From Cellulophaga sp. Hel_I_12 (lineage in GTDB: Bacteria > Bacteroidota > Bacteroidia > Flavobacteriales > Flavobacteriaceae): 64,000 nt of DNA. The notes beneath the pieces were generated by a model. That model did no database searches and was not told the DNA's origin. It worked only from the letters and a program-made list of their open reading frames with translations. The stretch is taken from the NCBI RefSeq assembly GCF_000799565.1, contig NZ_JUHB01000001.1, positions 496,001 through 560,000 on the forward strand, given 5' to 3'. This document shows positions 25,116 through 34,227 of this stretch, one piece after another; position 1 is the stretch's first letter, and each line of letters opens with the position of its first letter. The position numbers and the translations under genes are program-made.

Positions 25116-26192
25116 TTGAAAAAAAAACATCCTATATCGGCATTAGAGGAGAAAGATGGAGTAAAGGCTCCTGAAATTTTTAGTGCCAATTCTATCTCAA
25201 AAATTAAAAGTTCTAGAAAGGCACAACCCAGTGCAGCCGAATTAATTGAAGGAATCACAAAAGGAAATAAAACGGCTTTAAGCAGAGCAATTACTTTAAT
25301 AGAAAGTAAAAATCAAACACACCACCAAAAGGCAAATACCATCATTGACGCCTGTTTACAAATCAAAAAAAACACCTTGCGTATTGGTATTACTGGTGTT
25401 CCAGGCGTAGGTAAAAGTACATTTATTGAAGTTTTTGGGATGTATTTAAGCTCATTGGGAAAAAAAGTAGCTGTTTTAGCGGTCGATCCTACGAGTACTT
25501 TAAGTAAAGGAAGTATTCTAGGAGATAAAACTAGAATGGAGGCTTTAGTCAAGAATGAAACTGCTTTTATAAGGCCCTCTCCTTCTGGTGAGTCTTTAGG
25601 CGGTGTGGCTCGTAAAACGAGAGAAAGTATCGTGTTATGTGAAGCTGCAGGATTTGATATCATCTTAATTGAAACCGTCGGCGTTGGGCAAAGTGAAACC
25701 GCAGTTCATAGCATGGTTGACTTTTTTTTATTGCTCAAATTAGCTGGTGCAGGTGATGAATTGCAGGGAATCAAAAGGGGAATTATGGAAATGGCAGACC
25801 TCATTGCCATAAACAAGGCTGATGGAGAGAATAAACAAGCTGCAAATATAGCCAAGGTAGAATTTAATAGGGCTTTACACTTATATCCCCCGAAAGACAA
25901 TGGATGGACACCCCAAGTACTACAATGTTCTGCCTTAGAAAATACTGGGATTGAGGAAATTTGGCAAACAATTCAAGGCTACTTAAATGAAACTAAAGCC
26001 TTTTTCAACGAAAAACGCAAGCAACAAAATAAATACTGGCTGCTACAAACGATTGATGACCAGCTAAAAACAAATTTTTACCGCAACGAAAAAGTAACTT
26101 CGGAACTTAGTCTATTAACAGAAAAAGTAATGAATAATAAAATTTCTCCTTTTATTGCAGCGGAGCAATTATTGCGTATGCATCAAAAATGA
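25116..26192 (+). CDS. meaB: Methylmalonyl-CoA mutase-associated GTPase MeaB
   Basis: G3E-family GTPase that protects and reloads the B12-dependent methylmalonyl-CoA mutase. P-loop GVPGVGKSTF (about residue 95), the ALAVDPTST segment (about 127), ETVGVGQSE (about 190) and the NKADG base-recognition motif (about 231) are all in place. No ATG is available in frame, so TTG at 25116 is taken; it gives 358 residues, a normal length. The mutase genes are not in this window. The stop codon overlaps an ATG (ATGA) of a very short downstream frame. Confidence 0.94.
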   Translation: MKKKHPISALEEKDGVKAPEIFSANSISKIKSSRKAQPSAAELIEGITKGNKTALSRAITLIESKNQTHHQKANTIIDACLQIKKNTLRIGITGVPGVGKSTFIEVFGMYLSSLGKKVAVLAVDPTSTLSKGSILGDKTRMEALVKNETAFIRPSPSGESLGGVARKTRESIVLCEAAGFDIILIETVGVGQSETAVHSMVDFFLLLKLAGAGDELQGIKRGIMEMADLIAINKADGENKQAANIAKVEFNRALHLYPPKDNGWTPQVLQCSALENTGIEEIWQTIQGYLNETKAFFNEKRKQQNKYWLLQTIDDQLKTNFYRNEKVTSELSLLTEKVMNNKISPFIAAEQLLRMHQK

Positions 26193-26302
26193 ACAAATTT
26201 TTAATAGCGAATTACTTGGATTTACCCAGGTATAATTTTCCTCAATTTGATTCGGAAACATCAAATCGAAAATCTTTCAAATTGTATTTAACTAAGTGCT
26301 AA
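26189..26302 (+). CDS. Very short frame coupled to meaB (doubtful)
   Basis: ATGA overlaps the meaB stop and opens 37 codons (MNKFLIANYLDLPRYNF and onward) ending in TAA. The overlap is the arrangement seen in translational coupling, but the peptide matches nothing I know. Listed as doubtful. Confidence 0.2.
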   Translation: MNKFLIANYLDLPRYNFPQFDSETSNRKSFKLYLTKC

Positions 26303-26362
26303 AATATCCCAATACAATTTTTTAAATCGATCCTAAGCTGCTACTTATGAGTTTTATGGGGT

Positions 26363-26442
26363 ACTTTCGAAGGCTTCTGGAACGAATTAAATACATAGCT
26401 AAAACCATAACATTCAGTTGTCAGCTTCCAGCACTTCGAAGT
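26363..26442. repeat. Long imperfect inverted repeat in the meaB-GT2 spacer
   Basis: Arms about ACTTTCGAAGGCTTCTGGAA (26363-26382) and AGCTTCCAGCACTTCGAAGT (26423-26442) are near reverse complements, separated by 40 bases. No T-run follows. The rest of this 335-base spacer holds only the promoter noted next and the doubtful short frame. Confidence 0.4.
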
Positions 26443-26500
26443 AAAAATAAAGTATGCCTTTGAAAAATAAGTAAAAGAATAGGGTTTCACTAAAATACCA

Positions 26501-26508
26501 TAAATTTG
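26501..26508 (+). promoter_or_regulatory. Probable -7 element of the GT2-flippase operon
   Basis: TAAATTTG is an exact TAnnTTTG match 19 bases before the GT2 start. The -33 region (GGGTTTC) is imperfect. Confidence 0.45.
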
Positions 26509-26527
26509 CAATTGTAAAATTATTTAT

Positions 26528-27484
26528 ATGGAAGTTTTAACCGACCAAATGCTCTCGATTGTTGTTCCCTTATACAATGAAGAAGACAATGTGGTATTGC
26601 TCACACAAAAGATACATGAAAGCCTAGTCGGGTATAGTTATCAAATTATTTATATCGATGATTTTTCAACAGATGGCACTCGAAAAATGATAAAGAAAAT
26701 GAACGATACGAAGGTTCATTTAATCGCTTTAAAGAAAAATTATGGACAGAGTTTAGCCCTTGCTGCAGGAATAGATTATGCTGAAGGAGAATATATTATC
26801 ACCATGGATGGAGATTTACAGAACGATCCCAGTGATATTCCACAAATGTTAGCCTACGCCGTGAGAGGTGAATATGATTTAATTACAGGCATCCGTCAAA
26901 AAAGGAAAGACTCTTTAGTAAAGAAAATACCGTCTAAAATTGCTAACTTTTTGGTTAGGCGTGTCACTAAACTAGATATTAAGGATAATGGTTGTGCCTT
27001 AAAAGTATTTACAAAAGACATTGCTAAAGATCTTAATTTATATGGGGAAATGCACCGTTTTATTACGTTGTTGGCCTTTTTAGAGGGGGCGCAGATTAAA
27101 CAAGTTCCTGTTAAACATCATGCACGTCATGCCGGCGTCTCAAAATACGGATTAGAACGTGTTTTTAAGGTAGTGGCTGATATGATGTTGTTATTATTTA
27201 TTCGCAAATATATTCAACGCCCCATTCACCTATTCGGAATTTTTGGCGTACTCCTAATTATGTTAGGGATAGTCATAAATATGTATTTATTAGTAGTGAA
27301 ATTAATGGGAGAGGATATTGGAAATAGACCATTATTAATATTTGGATTGATGTTTATTTTGGCAGGAATTCAGTTATTTACTATCGGAATTGTAATGGAG
27401 TTATTAATTAGAACCTATTATGAATCACAACAAAAAAGACCTTACAGAATAAAAAATATAAGTATCGGTGACCAAACCAAATAA
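26528..27484 (+). CDS. Polyprenyl-phosphate glycosyltransferase (DPM1/ArnC/GtrB-like, GT2)
   Basis: Transfers a sugar from a nucleotide donor to undecaprenyl phosphate at the inner membrane. The GT-A domain (about 1-225) has SIVVPLYNEEDNV, YIDDFSTDGTR (about 40-50), the metal motif TMDGDLQNDP (about 93-102) with the DGDLQ of this subgroup, and GVSKYGLERV (about 203). Two transmembrane helices follow (about 238-262 and 273-297), as in GtrB and ArnC. At 318 residues it is complete. It overlaps the flippase-like gene by 17 bases, so the two are coexpressed and probably coupled. Confidence 0.92.
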   Translation: MEVLTDQMLSIVVPLYNEEDNVVLLTQKIHESLVGYSYQIIYIDDFSTDGTRKMIKKMNDTKVHLIALKKNYGQSLALAAGIDYAEGEYIITMDGDLQNDPSDIPQMLAYAVRGEYDLITGIRQKRKDSLVKKIPSKIANFLVRRVTKLDIKDNGCALKVFTKDIAKDLNLYGEMHRFITLLAFLEGAQIKQVPVKHHARHAGVSKYGLERVFKVVADMMLLLFIRKYIQRPIHLFGIFGVLLIMLGIVINMYLLVVKLMGEDIGNRPLLIFGLMFILAGIQLFTIGIVMELLIRTYYESQQKRPYRIKNISIGDQTK

Positions 27485-28337
27485 AAAGCTAATTACGGCC
27501 CTAAAATTTATCATTAGTGGGCTTTTAATCTATTTTATTTTCACGAAAATTTCTTTAGAGGAGGTGTTACAAACCTTAAAAAAAACTCAGCCTTTATTCC
27601 TTTTTTTAGCGCTCGTTTTTTTTATAGCATCAAAAGTTGTAGCGTCCTTTAGAGTTAATTTGTATTTTGGTCAATTGCATATTTTTTTAACACAGTGGAG
27701 TAATCTAAAGCTCTATGTGTTGGGTATGTTTTACAACCTTTTTTTACCTGGAGGAATTGGTGGTGATGCTTACAAGGGCTATGTGATAAAAAAGGAATTT
27801 GATGTCCCTACAAAAAAAATAGTTTCTGCTTTGGTTTTAGACCGTTTAAGCGGACTATTACTTCTTTTCATTTATGCCTGTATTCTCGTTAGTTTTTTGA
27901 ACTTGAAAATTGTATTTCCTATTGCATACCTTGCCGCTACCTTAATCATCCTAAGCATTATTTTATTTTGGGCAATACACCAAAAATTCTTTAGGTATGT
28001 GGTACCCATTTTTTGGAAAACCTTTGGGTATTCTGCTCTGGTTCAGTTATTCCAATTAGCTAGCGCCTATTTTATTTTAAAGGCCCTTCAAATTGAATTT
28101 GATACCAGCGCATATTTGTTTATTTTTTTAGTTTCCTCTATTGTTTCGGTAATTCCCTTAACAATTGGTGGTATTGGCAGTAGAGAACTTACTTTTTTTT
28201 ATGGTGCCACATTGTTGCATTTAGACGAAAACACTTCGATAGGGGTAAGTATGGTTTTCTTTTTAATTACGGCTCTAGTTTCTTTTGTAGGGGTGTTCTA
28301 TCACTTTAAAAAGCCTAAATTAGAGTTAAAACAATGA
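27468..28337 (+). CDS. Flippase-like membrane protein (LPG-synthase TM / AglD family)
   Basis: Integral membrane protein of about eight helices and 289 residues, lysylphosphatidylglycerol-synthase TM family (UPF0104/AglD-like). Landmarks are ASKVVASFRVNLYF (about 47), MFYNLFLPGGIGGDAYKGY (about 87), VLDRLSGLLLL (about 124) and IPLTIGGIGSRELTFFYG (about 227), the conserved blocks of the family. The GTG at 27468 overlaps the GT2 gene. With no aminoacyl-transferase domain it is not a lipid lysinylase; movement or handling of a polyprenyl-linked sugar across the membrane is inferred from its partner. Confidence 0.85.
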   Translation: MTKPNKKLITALKFIISGLLIYFIFTKISLEEVLQTLKKTQPLFLFLALVFFIASKVVASFRVNLYFGQLHIFLTQWSNLKLYVLGMFYNLFLPGGIGGDAYKGYVIKKEFDVPTKKIVSALVLDRLSGLLLLFIYACILVSFLNLKIVFPIAYLAATLIILSIILFWAIHQKFFRYVVPIFWKTFGYSALVQLFQLASAYFILKALQIEFDTSAYLFIFLVSSIVSVIPLTIGGIGSRELTFFYGATLLHLDENTSIGVSMVFFLITALVSFVGVFYHFKKPKLELKQ

Positions 28338-28449
28338 AGAACTGCATCTTCTGGCTTTTTTGAAGGAAAAGAAAGTACAAGTTTAGAGATTCGTTAAAAA
28401 GGGTAATGTTCGTTGGTTCTAAAGAAAAGGTCTCCTAAGCTTATCAATC

Positions 28450-30111
28450 TCATTTAAAAATATGTACCAAATGCTTATTCCTTAGTGTTTTTTTTCTGGT
28501 AGCGGGGTTTAAAAATTTGGCTTGTAAACGAGTTATTCTAAAATCGATAACCGTGTATTGTTTATTCCAATCGAAGCCATGATCTTTTAGGATTTGTAAT
28601 TCTTCATCCGAAGCGTAGACCCAAAGCGCATCGATGTCTACCAAATCTTCTACAGCAATACGATTAACTGGTTGTTGATTATAAAAATCTAAAGCCCAGG
28701 TGTGTTCTTCTGATAATTTGTAGATTAAATCTTTAGGGATATTTTGGTCTTTGACTACTTGAGCCATTGAAGATCCAGCTTGGTAGCTTAGCAAATTCGG
28801 ATAAAAATGAAAATTCAATACAAAATTTAGCAAAATTGATGTTATTGCGGCAGTAGTAATAATACGTACGCTATAAGGCCCAGGTTTTAAGATGTAGTAA
28901 ATGATAATTGCTCCTGCGATAGCAAATAAAAAGTAGGATAGCATCGATTGTATTTCAAAAACATAAAAGCAGAGTAGGAGAGCGGCTATAAACACAAATC
29001 CTAATATAAAATACTGAATACTTAATAAAACTTTAATAGCCTTCTTTTTTACAAAAATATTTAAGCTATACAAATACGATGCCGTCAAAATAGAAAATAA
29101 CGGCATTACAATATTCAAATAATGCGGTAATTTAAACTGTGCAAAACTGATAAGAATAAAAATTAATGTAATACCTCCAAGGGTTAAAAATTCGTACTTC
29201 GGATTGTATTTGAATCTTAAATTAAAAAACGTTTTAAAACGTGCATAATACGCAGCTATTCCAATCAAAGTCCAGGGTATAAAAGTCCATAAAAAAGTAT
29301 GAAAAAAGAATACATAATCACTACTATTCTTTCCAACACCCTCGCCACTCATACGCTCAAAACTTTGTTCCCAAAGAATAAACAAAATACCACTCCGGTC
29401 TTGACGACCGCGAATAATTTTTTCTGGATGCAAATCAAACTGAAGGTAATATGCGTATAGTATTGGTGTAATGGTTACAGCAAAAACAAGTATAGCCACG
29501 AATACACGCCAGTTTAAAAAGCGCATCCATTTGCGCGTATACGCTAAATGACATAAGATGGGCAAGCCAATAACCACAAGGGCTATTTGACCTTTTGTAG
29601 AAAAAGCAATTCCTGCACCAAAAGCGCCTAAAATGATATGTTTTAAAGAGTTTTTATTACTATAGGCTGCCAAATGCCATAGCGAAAAAATAGTAAAACC
29701 TGTTAAAACTGCGTCGGTTCTTACATCAATTACTGATAAGACTATAGTTTGTGAAGTCAAAAAGATTAAAGCAGCAATTTTTCCAACGTAATTGTTATAC
29801 AATAACTTTCCTAACCCGAAACAGCTATAGGCACCTATAACGGTGGCTAAAATTGCTGGTATTCTGTATGCCCAATCGTATAAACCAAATATTTTAAAAG
29901 ATAAAGCTGAAAGCCAATAATGCATGTGGGGCTTATCTAAATATTCCTCTGGCCCTTTGAACAAGTTTATAAAATCATTTTCCTGTACCATTCGCATGGC
30001 CATCACAGCAAATTGGGCAGAATCGTTTTCAAATAAGGTAGAAAATAGTCCTGCACAATAAATAATAAGAACTAAAAAAAGTAAAAACCAATATCTGGCA
30101 TTTGATATCAT
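28450..30111 (-). CDS. ArnT-like glycosyltransferase family 39 protein
   Basis: Membrane GT-C enzyme that transfers a sugar from a polyprenyl phosphate to lipid A, protein or another outer target. The N-terminal periplasmic loop carries FENDSAQFAVMAMRM (about 28-42) and YLDKPHMHYWLS (about 57-68), matching the acidic and DKPPLYYW-type motifs of ArnT/PMT enzymes. About twelve hydrophobic helices follow up to residue 430, then a soluble C-terminal domain of about 110 residues. Length 553 is typical. Its start overlaps the stop of the PAP2 gene by 4 bases. It is convergent with the GT2-flippase operon, which could supply its donor. Confidence 0.9.
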   Translation of the reverse strand: MISNARYWFLLFLVLIIYCAGLFSTLFENDSAQFAVMAMRMVQENDFINLFKGPEEYLDKPHMHYWLSALSFKIFGLYDWAYRIPAILATVIGAYSCFGLGKLLYNNYVGKIAALIFLTSQTIVLSVIDVRTDAVLTGFTIFSLWHLAAYSNKNSLKHIILGAFGAGIAFSTKGQIALVVIGLPILCHLAYTRKWMRFLNWRVFVAILVFAVTITPILYAYYLQFDLHPEKIIRGRQDRSGILFILWEQSFERMSGEGVGKNSSDYVFFFHTFLWTFIPWTLIGIAAYYARFKTFFNLRFKYNPKYEFLTLGGITLIFILISFAQFKLPHYLNIVMPLFSILTASYLYSLNIFVKKKAIKVLLSIQYFILGFVFIAALLLCFYVFEIQSMLSYFLFAIAGAIIIYYILKPGPYSVRIITTAAITSILLNFVLNFHFYPNLLSYQAGSSMAQVVKDQNIPKDLIYKLSEEHTWALDFYNQQPVNRIAVEDLVDIDALWVYASDEELQILKDHGFDWNKQYTVIDFRITRLQAKFLNPATRKKTLRNKHLVHIFK

Positions 30112-30677
30112 AGCCTAAATTTAAGCGTTGCAAATATAAATAACTTTGCAAATAACCAACTAAAAATCAAGCCAATAAATGCCCCTGTTATGCTATCTAA
30201 GGGAAAATGTACACCAATATAAATTCGACTATAGGCGACCAAACAAGCCCATGTTAGCAACAAAAAACCAATATACTTATATTTTTCTTTCAGCAAATAG
30301 GTGAATAAAAAAGCTACAGCAAAAGCATTTGAGGCATGTGCCGAAAAATATCCAAATTTTCCACCACAAGAACTTTTAACCAAACGCATTAGTCCGTTTA
30401 CTTCTTCATCATAACAAGGCCGTAAACGCTGTACACCATATTTAAAGAAGTTAGCTAACTGGTCAGTTACCGTAATTAATAAGGCTATTGTAAGTAGTAA
30501 AAGAAGTAATTTTTTTAGTCCGTATTCTTTATAAAAAACTATGGCCAAAAGCAAATAAATAGGAACGGCACTAAATTTATGAGTAATAAATAACCAAAAA
30601 CCATCCCATGATGAAGTTCCTAAATTATTCAGGAAAAGAAAAAGTTCTTTATCATATTGGATTAATTCTTCGAGCAT
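30108..30677 (-). CDS. PAP2-family membrane phosphatase
   Basis: Inner-membrane lipid phosphatase, of the type acting on undecaprenyl pyrophosphate, phosphatidylglycerophosphate or lipid A. The three-part catalytic motif is present: KYGVQRLRP (about 75-83), FSAHASNAF (about 107-115, the PSGH-equivalent) and SRIYIGVHFPLD (about 150-161). About five transmembrane helices in 189 residues. It lies between the 75-residue gene (3 bases) and the GT39 gene (4-base overlap), a tight operon; recycling the lipid carrier or removing a lipid-A phosphate before sugar addition would fit, but the substrate is inferred. Confidence 0.9.
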   Translation of the reverse strand: MLEELIQYDKELFLFLNNLGTSSWDGFWLFITHKFSAVPIYLLLAIVFYKEYGLKKLLLLLLTIALLITVTDQLANFFKYGVQRLRPCYDEEVNGLMRLVKSSCGGKFGYFSAHASNAFAVAFLFTYLLKEKYKYIGFLLLTWACLVAYSRIYIGVHFPLDSITGAFIGLIFSWLFAKLFIFATLKFRL

Positions 30678-30680
30678 AGT

Positions 30681-30908
30681 TTATTCTTCGTATCGAGATA
30701 CTTCTCGGTCGTAAAAAACAGTAGCTTGTTCAATAAGATTTTCTGCTTCTGCTTCGAGTTCTTTTTCGTCTTCCTGAGAAAAATCTTCTAACCATTCTAC
30801 ATCATCATTCTCTAAATTAATAATAAAACGAGGATATTCTGTATGTACCACAAATATGGCTGTAGGATAATCAGTGTTATCGCCTAATAAAAATTTTGGA
30901 AAGTCCAT
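30681..30908 (-). CDS. Conserved small acidic protein of unknown function
   Basis: A 75-residue cytosolic protein with no signal peptide. It reads as a small alpha/beta unit (GDNTDYPTAIFVVHTEYPRF, FIINLENDDVEWLED) followed by a very acidic helix (EDEKELEAEAENLIEQA). I recognise it as a type of short hypothetical gene found in flavobacteria, but no function is known to me. First gene of the PAP2-GT39 operon. Confidence 0.75.
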   Translation of the reverse strand: MDFPKFLLGDNTDYPTAIFVVHTEYPRFIINLENDDVEWLEDFSQEDEKELEAEAENLIEQATVFYDREVSRYEE

Positions 30909-30960
30909 AAACTACTATTTTTAATGATAAAAATACAATTAATTGTACTGTTAAACTGCT

Positions 30961-32337
30961 TTATGCTTTAGCATTCGCAATTAATTTAAGGGTTAAAGTA
31001 TTGAATCTAATATACAAAAGAATGGCGGATGTGGTTAAACCCGCTAACAACCCAATCCAAATACCCGTACTTTTTAAATCGGTATACAAACACAAGTAAA
31101 AACTGGTCGGGAAGCCTACCAACCAATACGCTATAAAAGTAATGACCGTGGGTATTTTCACATCTTGAAGTCCACGAAGGGCTCCTAGAATAACTACTTG
31201 TAAGCCATCAGATATTTGAAAAACAGCAGAAACAATAAGTAATTGCGCTGCTATTAAAATTACCTCGGTATTATCAACTTGGTTTGCCACATCGTTCACA
31301 TCTAAATAAATAGATGGCAACCAATGATTAAAAATTAAAAAGATGGCGGCAAAAACAATTTCTAATAAAAAAGTAAGCAAGAAAATTGAATAGGCAATAC
31401 GTCGTAATTCTTTAAAATTGAGTAAGCCTTTTTGATTTCCTACTCGAATCATGGCGGCGACACCTAAGCCCATACCCACCATAAAGGTCATACTCGACAA
31501 GTTCAACGCAATTTGGTTTGCTGCCTGATGGTTTTTTCCTAAAACACCACTTAGCCACACGGCTGAAGTAAAAATAGCAACTTCAAAAAACATTTGTAAT
31601 GCAGAAGGAAATCCCAAATTGAAGATTTTACTCATCACTTTTTTCTCTAAGACTCTAAAATTAAAACCTGTGACGTAGGGATGAAATTTCTTTTTATTAC
31701 GCAACAATACCCATAAATAAATAACCATGACCACTCTTGAAACTAAAGTGCCAATAGCTGCACCAACGATACCCATTTCAGGAAAACCCCAATTCCCAAA
31801 AATTAATACATAGTTTAAGAAAATATTGACCACATTTGCGATAACTGTGGCATACATGGGGTATTTTGTTTGTGATAAACCTTCAGAAAATTGTTTAAAT
31901 GCTTGAAATATAATTAAAGGAACTAAAGAAAATGCTACCAAATCTAAGTAGGGCATAGCTAACTCAACCACTTCAATCGGCTGTTTCATTAAGTACATTA
32001 AAGGCTTAGCTACTAAAATGAGACCGAATAAACTTAGTCCTAAAAAAGTGCATAGGACTAAACCGTGTTTAAAAGCGCTTTTACCTGTCGACACTTGACC
32101 TGCAGCATCAGCTTCGGCTACCAAAGGCGTAATAGCGGTAGAAAAACCAATACCTAAAGACATGGCTATAAACACAAAACTATTTCCTAAAGATACTGCT
32201 GCCAGTTCAGCGGTACCCAACTGACCCACCATAATATTATCAGCAAATTGAACAAAAGTATGACCCAACATTCCTAATATTACCGGGAATGATAGGCTGA
32301 GATTGTATTTAAATTCTTTTGTGTATTGTGAAAACAA
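30961..32337 (-). CDS. MATE-family multidrug efflux transporter
   Basis: Twelve-helix inner-membrane antiporter (458 residues) that exports cationic drugs using sodium or proton gradients. The NorM-type N-terminus is clear: FPVILGMLGHTFVQFADNIMVG (helix 1, in two parts FPVILGMLGHTFVQF and ADNIMVGQLGTAELAAVSLG), and the pseudo-symmetric second half begins near NLGFPSALQMFFEV (about 245). LRGLQDVKIPTVITFIAYW (about 385) is also characteristic. The drug range cannot be predicted. Monocistronic with its own -7 box. Confidence 0.93.
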   Translation of the reverse strand: MFSQYTKEFKYNLSLSFPVILGMLGHTFVQFADNIMVGQLGTAELAAVSLGNSFVFIAMSLGIGFSTAITPLVAEADAAGQVSTGKSAFKHGLVLCTFLGLSLFGLILVAKPLMYLMKQPIEVVELAMPYLDLVAFSLVPLIIFQAFKQFSEGLSQTKYPMYATVIANVVNIFLNYVLIFGNWGFPEMGIVGAAIGTLVSRVVMVIYLWVLLRNKKKFHPYVTGFNFRVLEKKVMSKIFNLGFPSALQMFFEVAIFTSAVWLSGVLGKNHQAANQIALNLSSMTFMVGMGLGVAAMIRVGNQKGLLNFKELRRIAYSIFLLTFLLEIVFAAIFLIFNHWLPSIYLDVNDVANQVDNTEVILIAAQLLIVSAVFQISDGLQVVILGALRGLQDVKIPTVITFIAYWLVGFPTSFYLCLYTDLKSTGIWIGLLAGLTTSAILLYIRFNTLTLKLIANAKA

Positions 32338-32353
32338 AGTGGAAAATTTTGTG

Positions 32354-32386
32354 CAAATATAAGTTGTTCTTATGGGTAAAAAACAA
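32354..32386 (-). promoter_or_regulatory. Promoter of the MATE gene
   Basis: Minus strand TTG (32386-32384), a 22-base spacer, then TATATTTG (32361-32354), 16 bases before the start. The -7 box is exact; the spacer is slightly long. Confidence 0.5.
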
Positions 32387-32414
32387 GTTTTAAAAGATAG
32401 TTTTAGGCAAAGAA

Positions 32415-33188
32415 TTATCTGCGTTTCGCTTCATTCCAAAAAACATCCATTTCAGCTAAGGTCATGTCTTTTAGTTCTTTTCCTAAGCCTTTTGCTTTTT
32501 GTTCTAAGTATTGAAATCGTCCAATAAATTTTTTATTGGTGCGCTCTAAGGCATTTTCTGGATTTATTTTTAAAAATCGCGCATAATTTACAAGAGAGAA
32601 GAGCACATCACCAAATTCAGCTTCCATAGCATCATGATCATCCTTAGCAATTTCTGTTTTAAACTCTTGTAATTCTTCCTGTACTTTCTCCCAAACCTGC
32701 TCCGGTTCTTCCCAATCAAAACCTACAGCGGTAACTTTTTCTTGTATTCTGCTAGCTTTTACGAGTGCCGGTAATCCTTTAGGAACGCCTTCTAAGACAC
32801 TTTTTTTGCCTTCCTTAAGTTTCAATTGTTCCCAATTTCGCTTTACTTCGTCTTCGTCTTTTACCTTTACATCGCTATAAATGTGCGGATGTCTATGAAT
32901 TAATTTTTCGCAAATTTCATTCGCCACATCAGCAATATCAAAATCATTGGTTTCACTGCCAATTTTGGCATAAAAAACGAGGTGTAATAGTAGGTCTCCC
33001 AATTCTTTTTTTACTTCCTCTAAATTATGATCTAAAATAGCATCACCTAACTCGTAGGTTTCCTCAATGGTTAAAGAACGAAGGGTTTGCATCGTTTGTT
33101 TTTTATCCCAAGGGCATTGTGTTCGTAGCTCATCCATAATAGTGAGTAAACGGTCGAATGCTTTTAATTGGTCAGCTCTTGAATTCAT
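32415..33188 (-). CDS. mazG: Nucleoside triphosphate pyrophosphohydrolase MazG
   Basis: House-cleaning enzyme that hydrolyses nucleoside triphosphates, including damaged ones, to monophosphates and pyrophosphate. Two tandem MazG domains are visible. The first has LRTQCPWDKKQTMQTLRSLTIEETYELGDAI-type text (CPWDKKQT near residue 20, EETYEL near 37) and KKELGDLLLHLVFYA (about 60); the second has FDWEEPEQVWEKVQEEL (about 152) and EAEFGDVLFSLVNYARFL (about 187). The acidic EExxE/ExxD metal-binding residues are kept in both. Length 257 matches E. coli MazG. Not linked to mazEF. Confidence 0.95.
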   Translation of the reverse strand: MNSRADQLKAFDRLLTIMDELRTQCPWDKKQTMQTLRSLTIEETYELGDAILDHNLEEVKKELGDLLLHLVFYAKIGSETNDFDIADVANEICEKLIHRHPHIYSDVKVKDEDEVKRNWEQLKLKEGKKSVLEGVPKGLPALVKASRIQEKVTAVGFDWEEPEQVWEKVQEELQEFKTEIAKDDHDAMEAEFGDVLFSLVNYARFLKINPENALERTNKKFIGRFQYLEQKAKGLGKELKDMTLAEMDVFWNEAKRR

Positions 33189-33283
33189 TATTGTTGGGTT
33201 TCTGGATTTTGGATTGAAAAATCTTAGGCCTCAAATTGTTTAAGCCACCAATATCAAAATTTTTATACTACTTATGTGTTGGT

Positions 33284-34225
33284 TTATAAACTCAAAACTC
33301 TAGTCTTTGCTTCTTCAAATTCTTTCATCATAGTTTTCACAATCTCACCCGCAGGTTTTATGTCGTGAATAAGCGCGGCAACCTGACCTATTTCAAGCTC
33401 ACCTTCCTCTAGATCGCCTTCAAACATACCTTTTTTTGCTCTTGCTCTACCCAAGAGTGCTTTTAAAGCTTCGGCGTTTGTACCTTCCATGTATAGCTTT
33501 TGAATATCGCTATAAAACTTATTCTTTAATAGTCTTACTGGTGCTAATTCTTTAAGCGTTAAATGCGTATCGCCTTCTCCAGCTTCAACCACTTTTTGCT
33601 TAAAGGATGGGTGAGACGATGCTTCGTGGCTCGCCACAAATCTGCTCCCCACTTGAACGGCATCAGCTCCTAAAACCATAGCCGCTAACATAGCACTACC
33701 ACTTGAAATTCCTCCTGCTGCGATAATCGGAATGCTAATTTTTTCTTTTACTAAGGGAATTAAAGTCAAGGTAGTAGTTTCATCACGACCATTGTGTCCG
33801 CCAGCTTCAAAACCTTCGGCGACTATGGCATCAACTCCGGCTTCTTGTGCTTTTAGTGCAAATTTTACACTACTTACCACATGGACCACTTGTATTCCTT
33901 TTTCCTTTAAAAAGGTAGTCCATGTTTTTGGATTTCCGGCAGAGGTGAATACTATTTTCACCCCTTCCGCCACAACTATATCCATAAGTTGTTCCAAATC
34001 GGGGTACAACATGGGTATATTTACTGCAAAAGGTTTTTGTGTTGCTTTTTTGCATTTTTGAATGTGTTCTTGCAGTACGTTTGGATACATGGATCCTGCG
34101 CCTATAATACCCAACCCACCTGCATTGGAAACTGCAGCGGCCAATCGCCAACCGCTAGCCCAAATCATACCTCCTTGGATAATTGGATAATCAATCTTAA
34201 AAAGTTCTGTTATCTTATTCTTCAT
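33284..34225 (-). CDS. NAD(P)H-dependent flavin oxidoreductase / nitronate monooxygenase family
   Basis: FMN-binding TIM-barrel enzyme of the 2-nitropropane dioxygenase/FabK family. The start TELFKIDYPIIQGGMIW and residues AGGLGIIGAG (about 36), AEGFEAGGHNGRD (about 135-147), PIIAAGGISSGSAM (about 166-179) and GADAVQVGSRFVAS (about 187-200) are the phosphate- and flavin-binding blocks. It starts 2 bases after the mnmA stop, so the two are cotranscribed. It could be a nitronate-detoxifying enzyme or an enoyl-ACP reductase of the FabK type; sequence alone does not decide. Confidence 0.9.
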   Translation of the reverse strand: MKNKITELFKIDYPIIQGGMIWASGWRLAAAVSNAGGLGIIGAGSMYPNVLQEHIQKCKKATQKPFAVNIPMLYPDLEQLMDIVVAEGVKIVFTSAGNPKTWTTFLKEKGIQVVHVVSSVKFALKAQEAGVDAIVAEGFEAGGHNGRDETTTLTLIPLVKEKISIPIIAAGGISSGSAMLAAMVLGADAVQVGSRFVASHEASSHPSFKQKVVEAGEGDTHLTLKELAPVRLLKNKFYSDIQKLYMEGTNAEALKALLGRARAKKGMFEGDLEEGELEIGQVAALIHDIKPAGEIVKTMMKEFEEAKTRVLSL

Positions 34226-34227
34226 TC

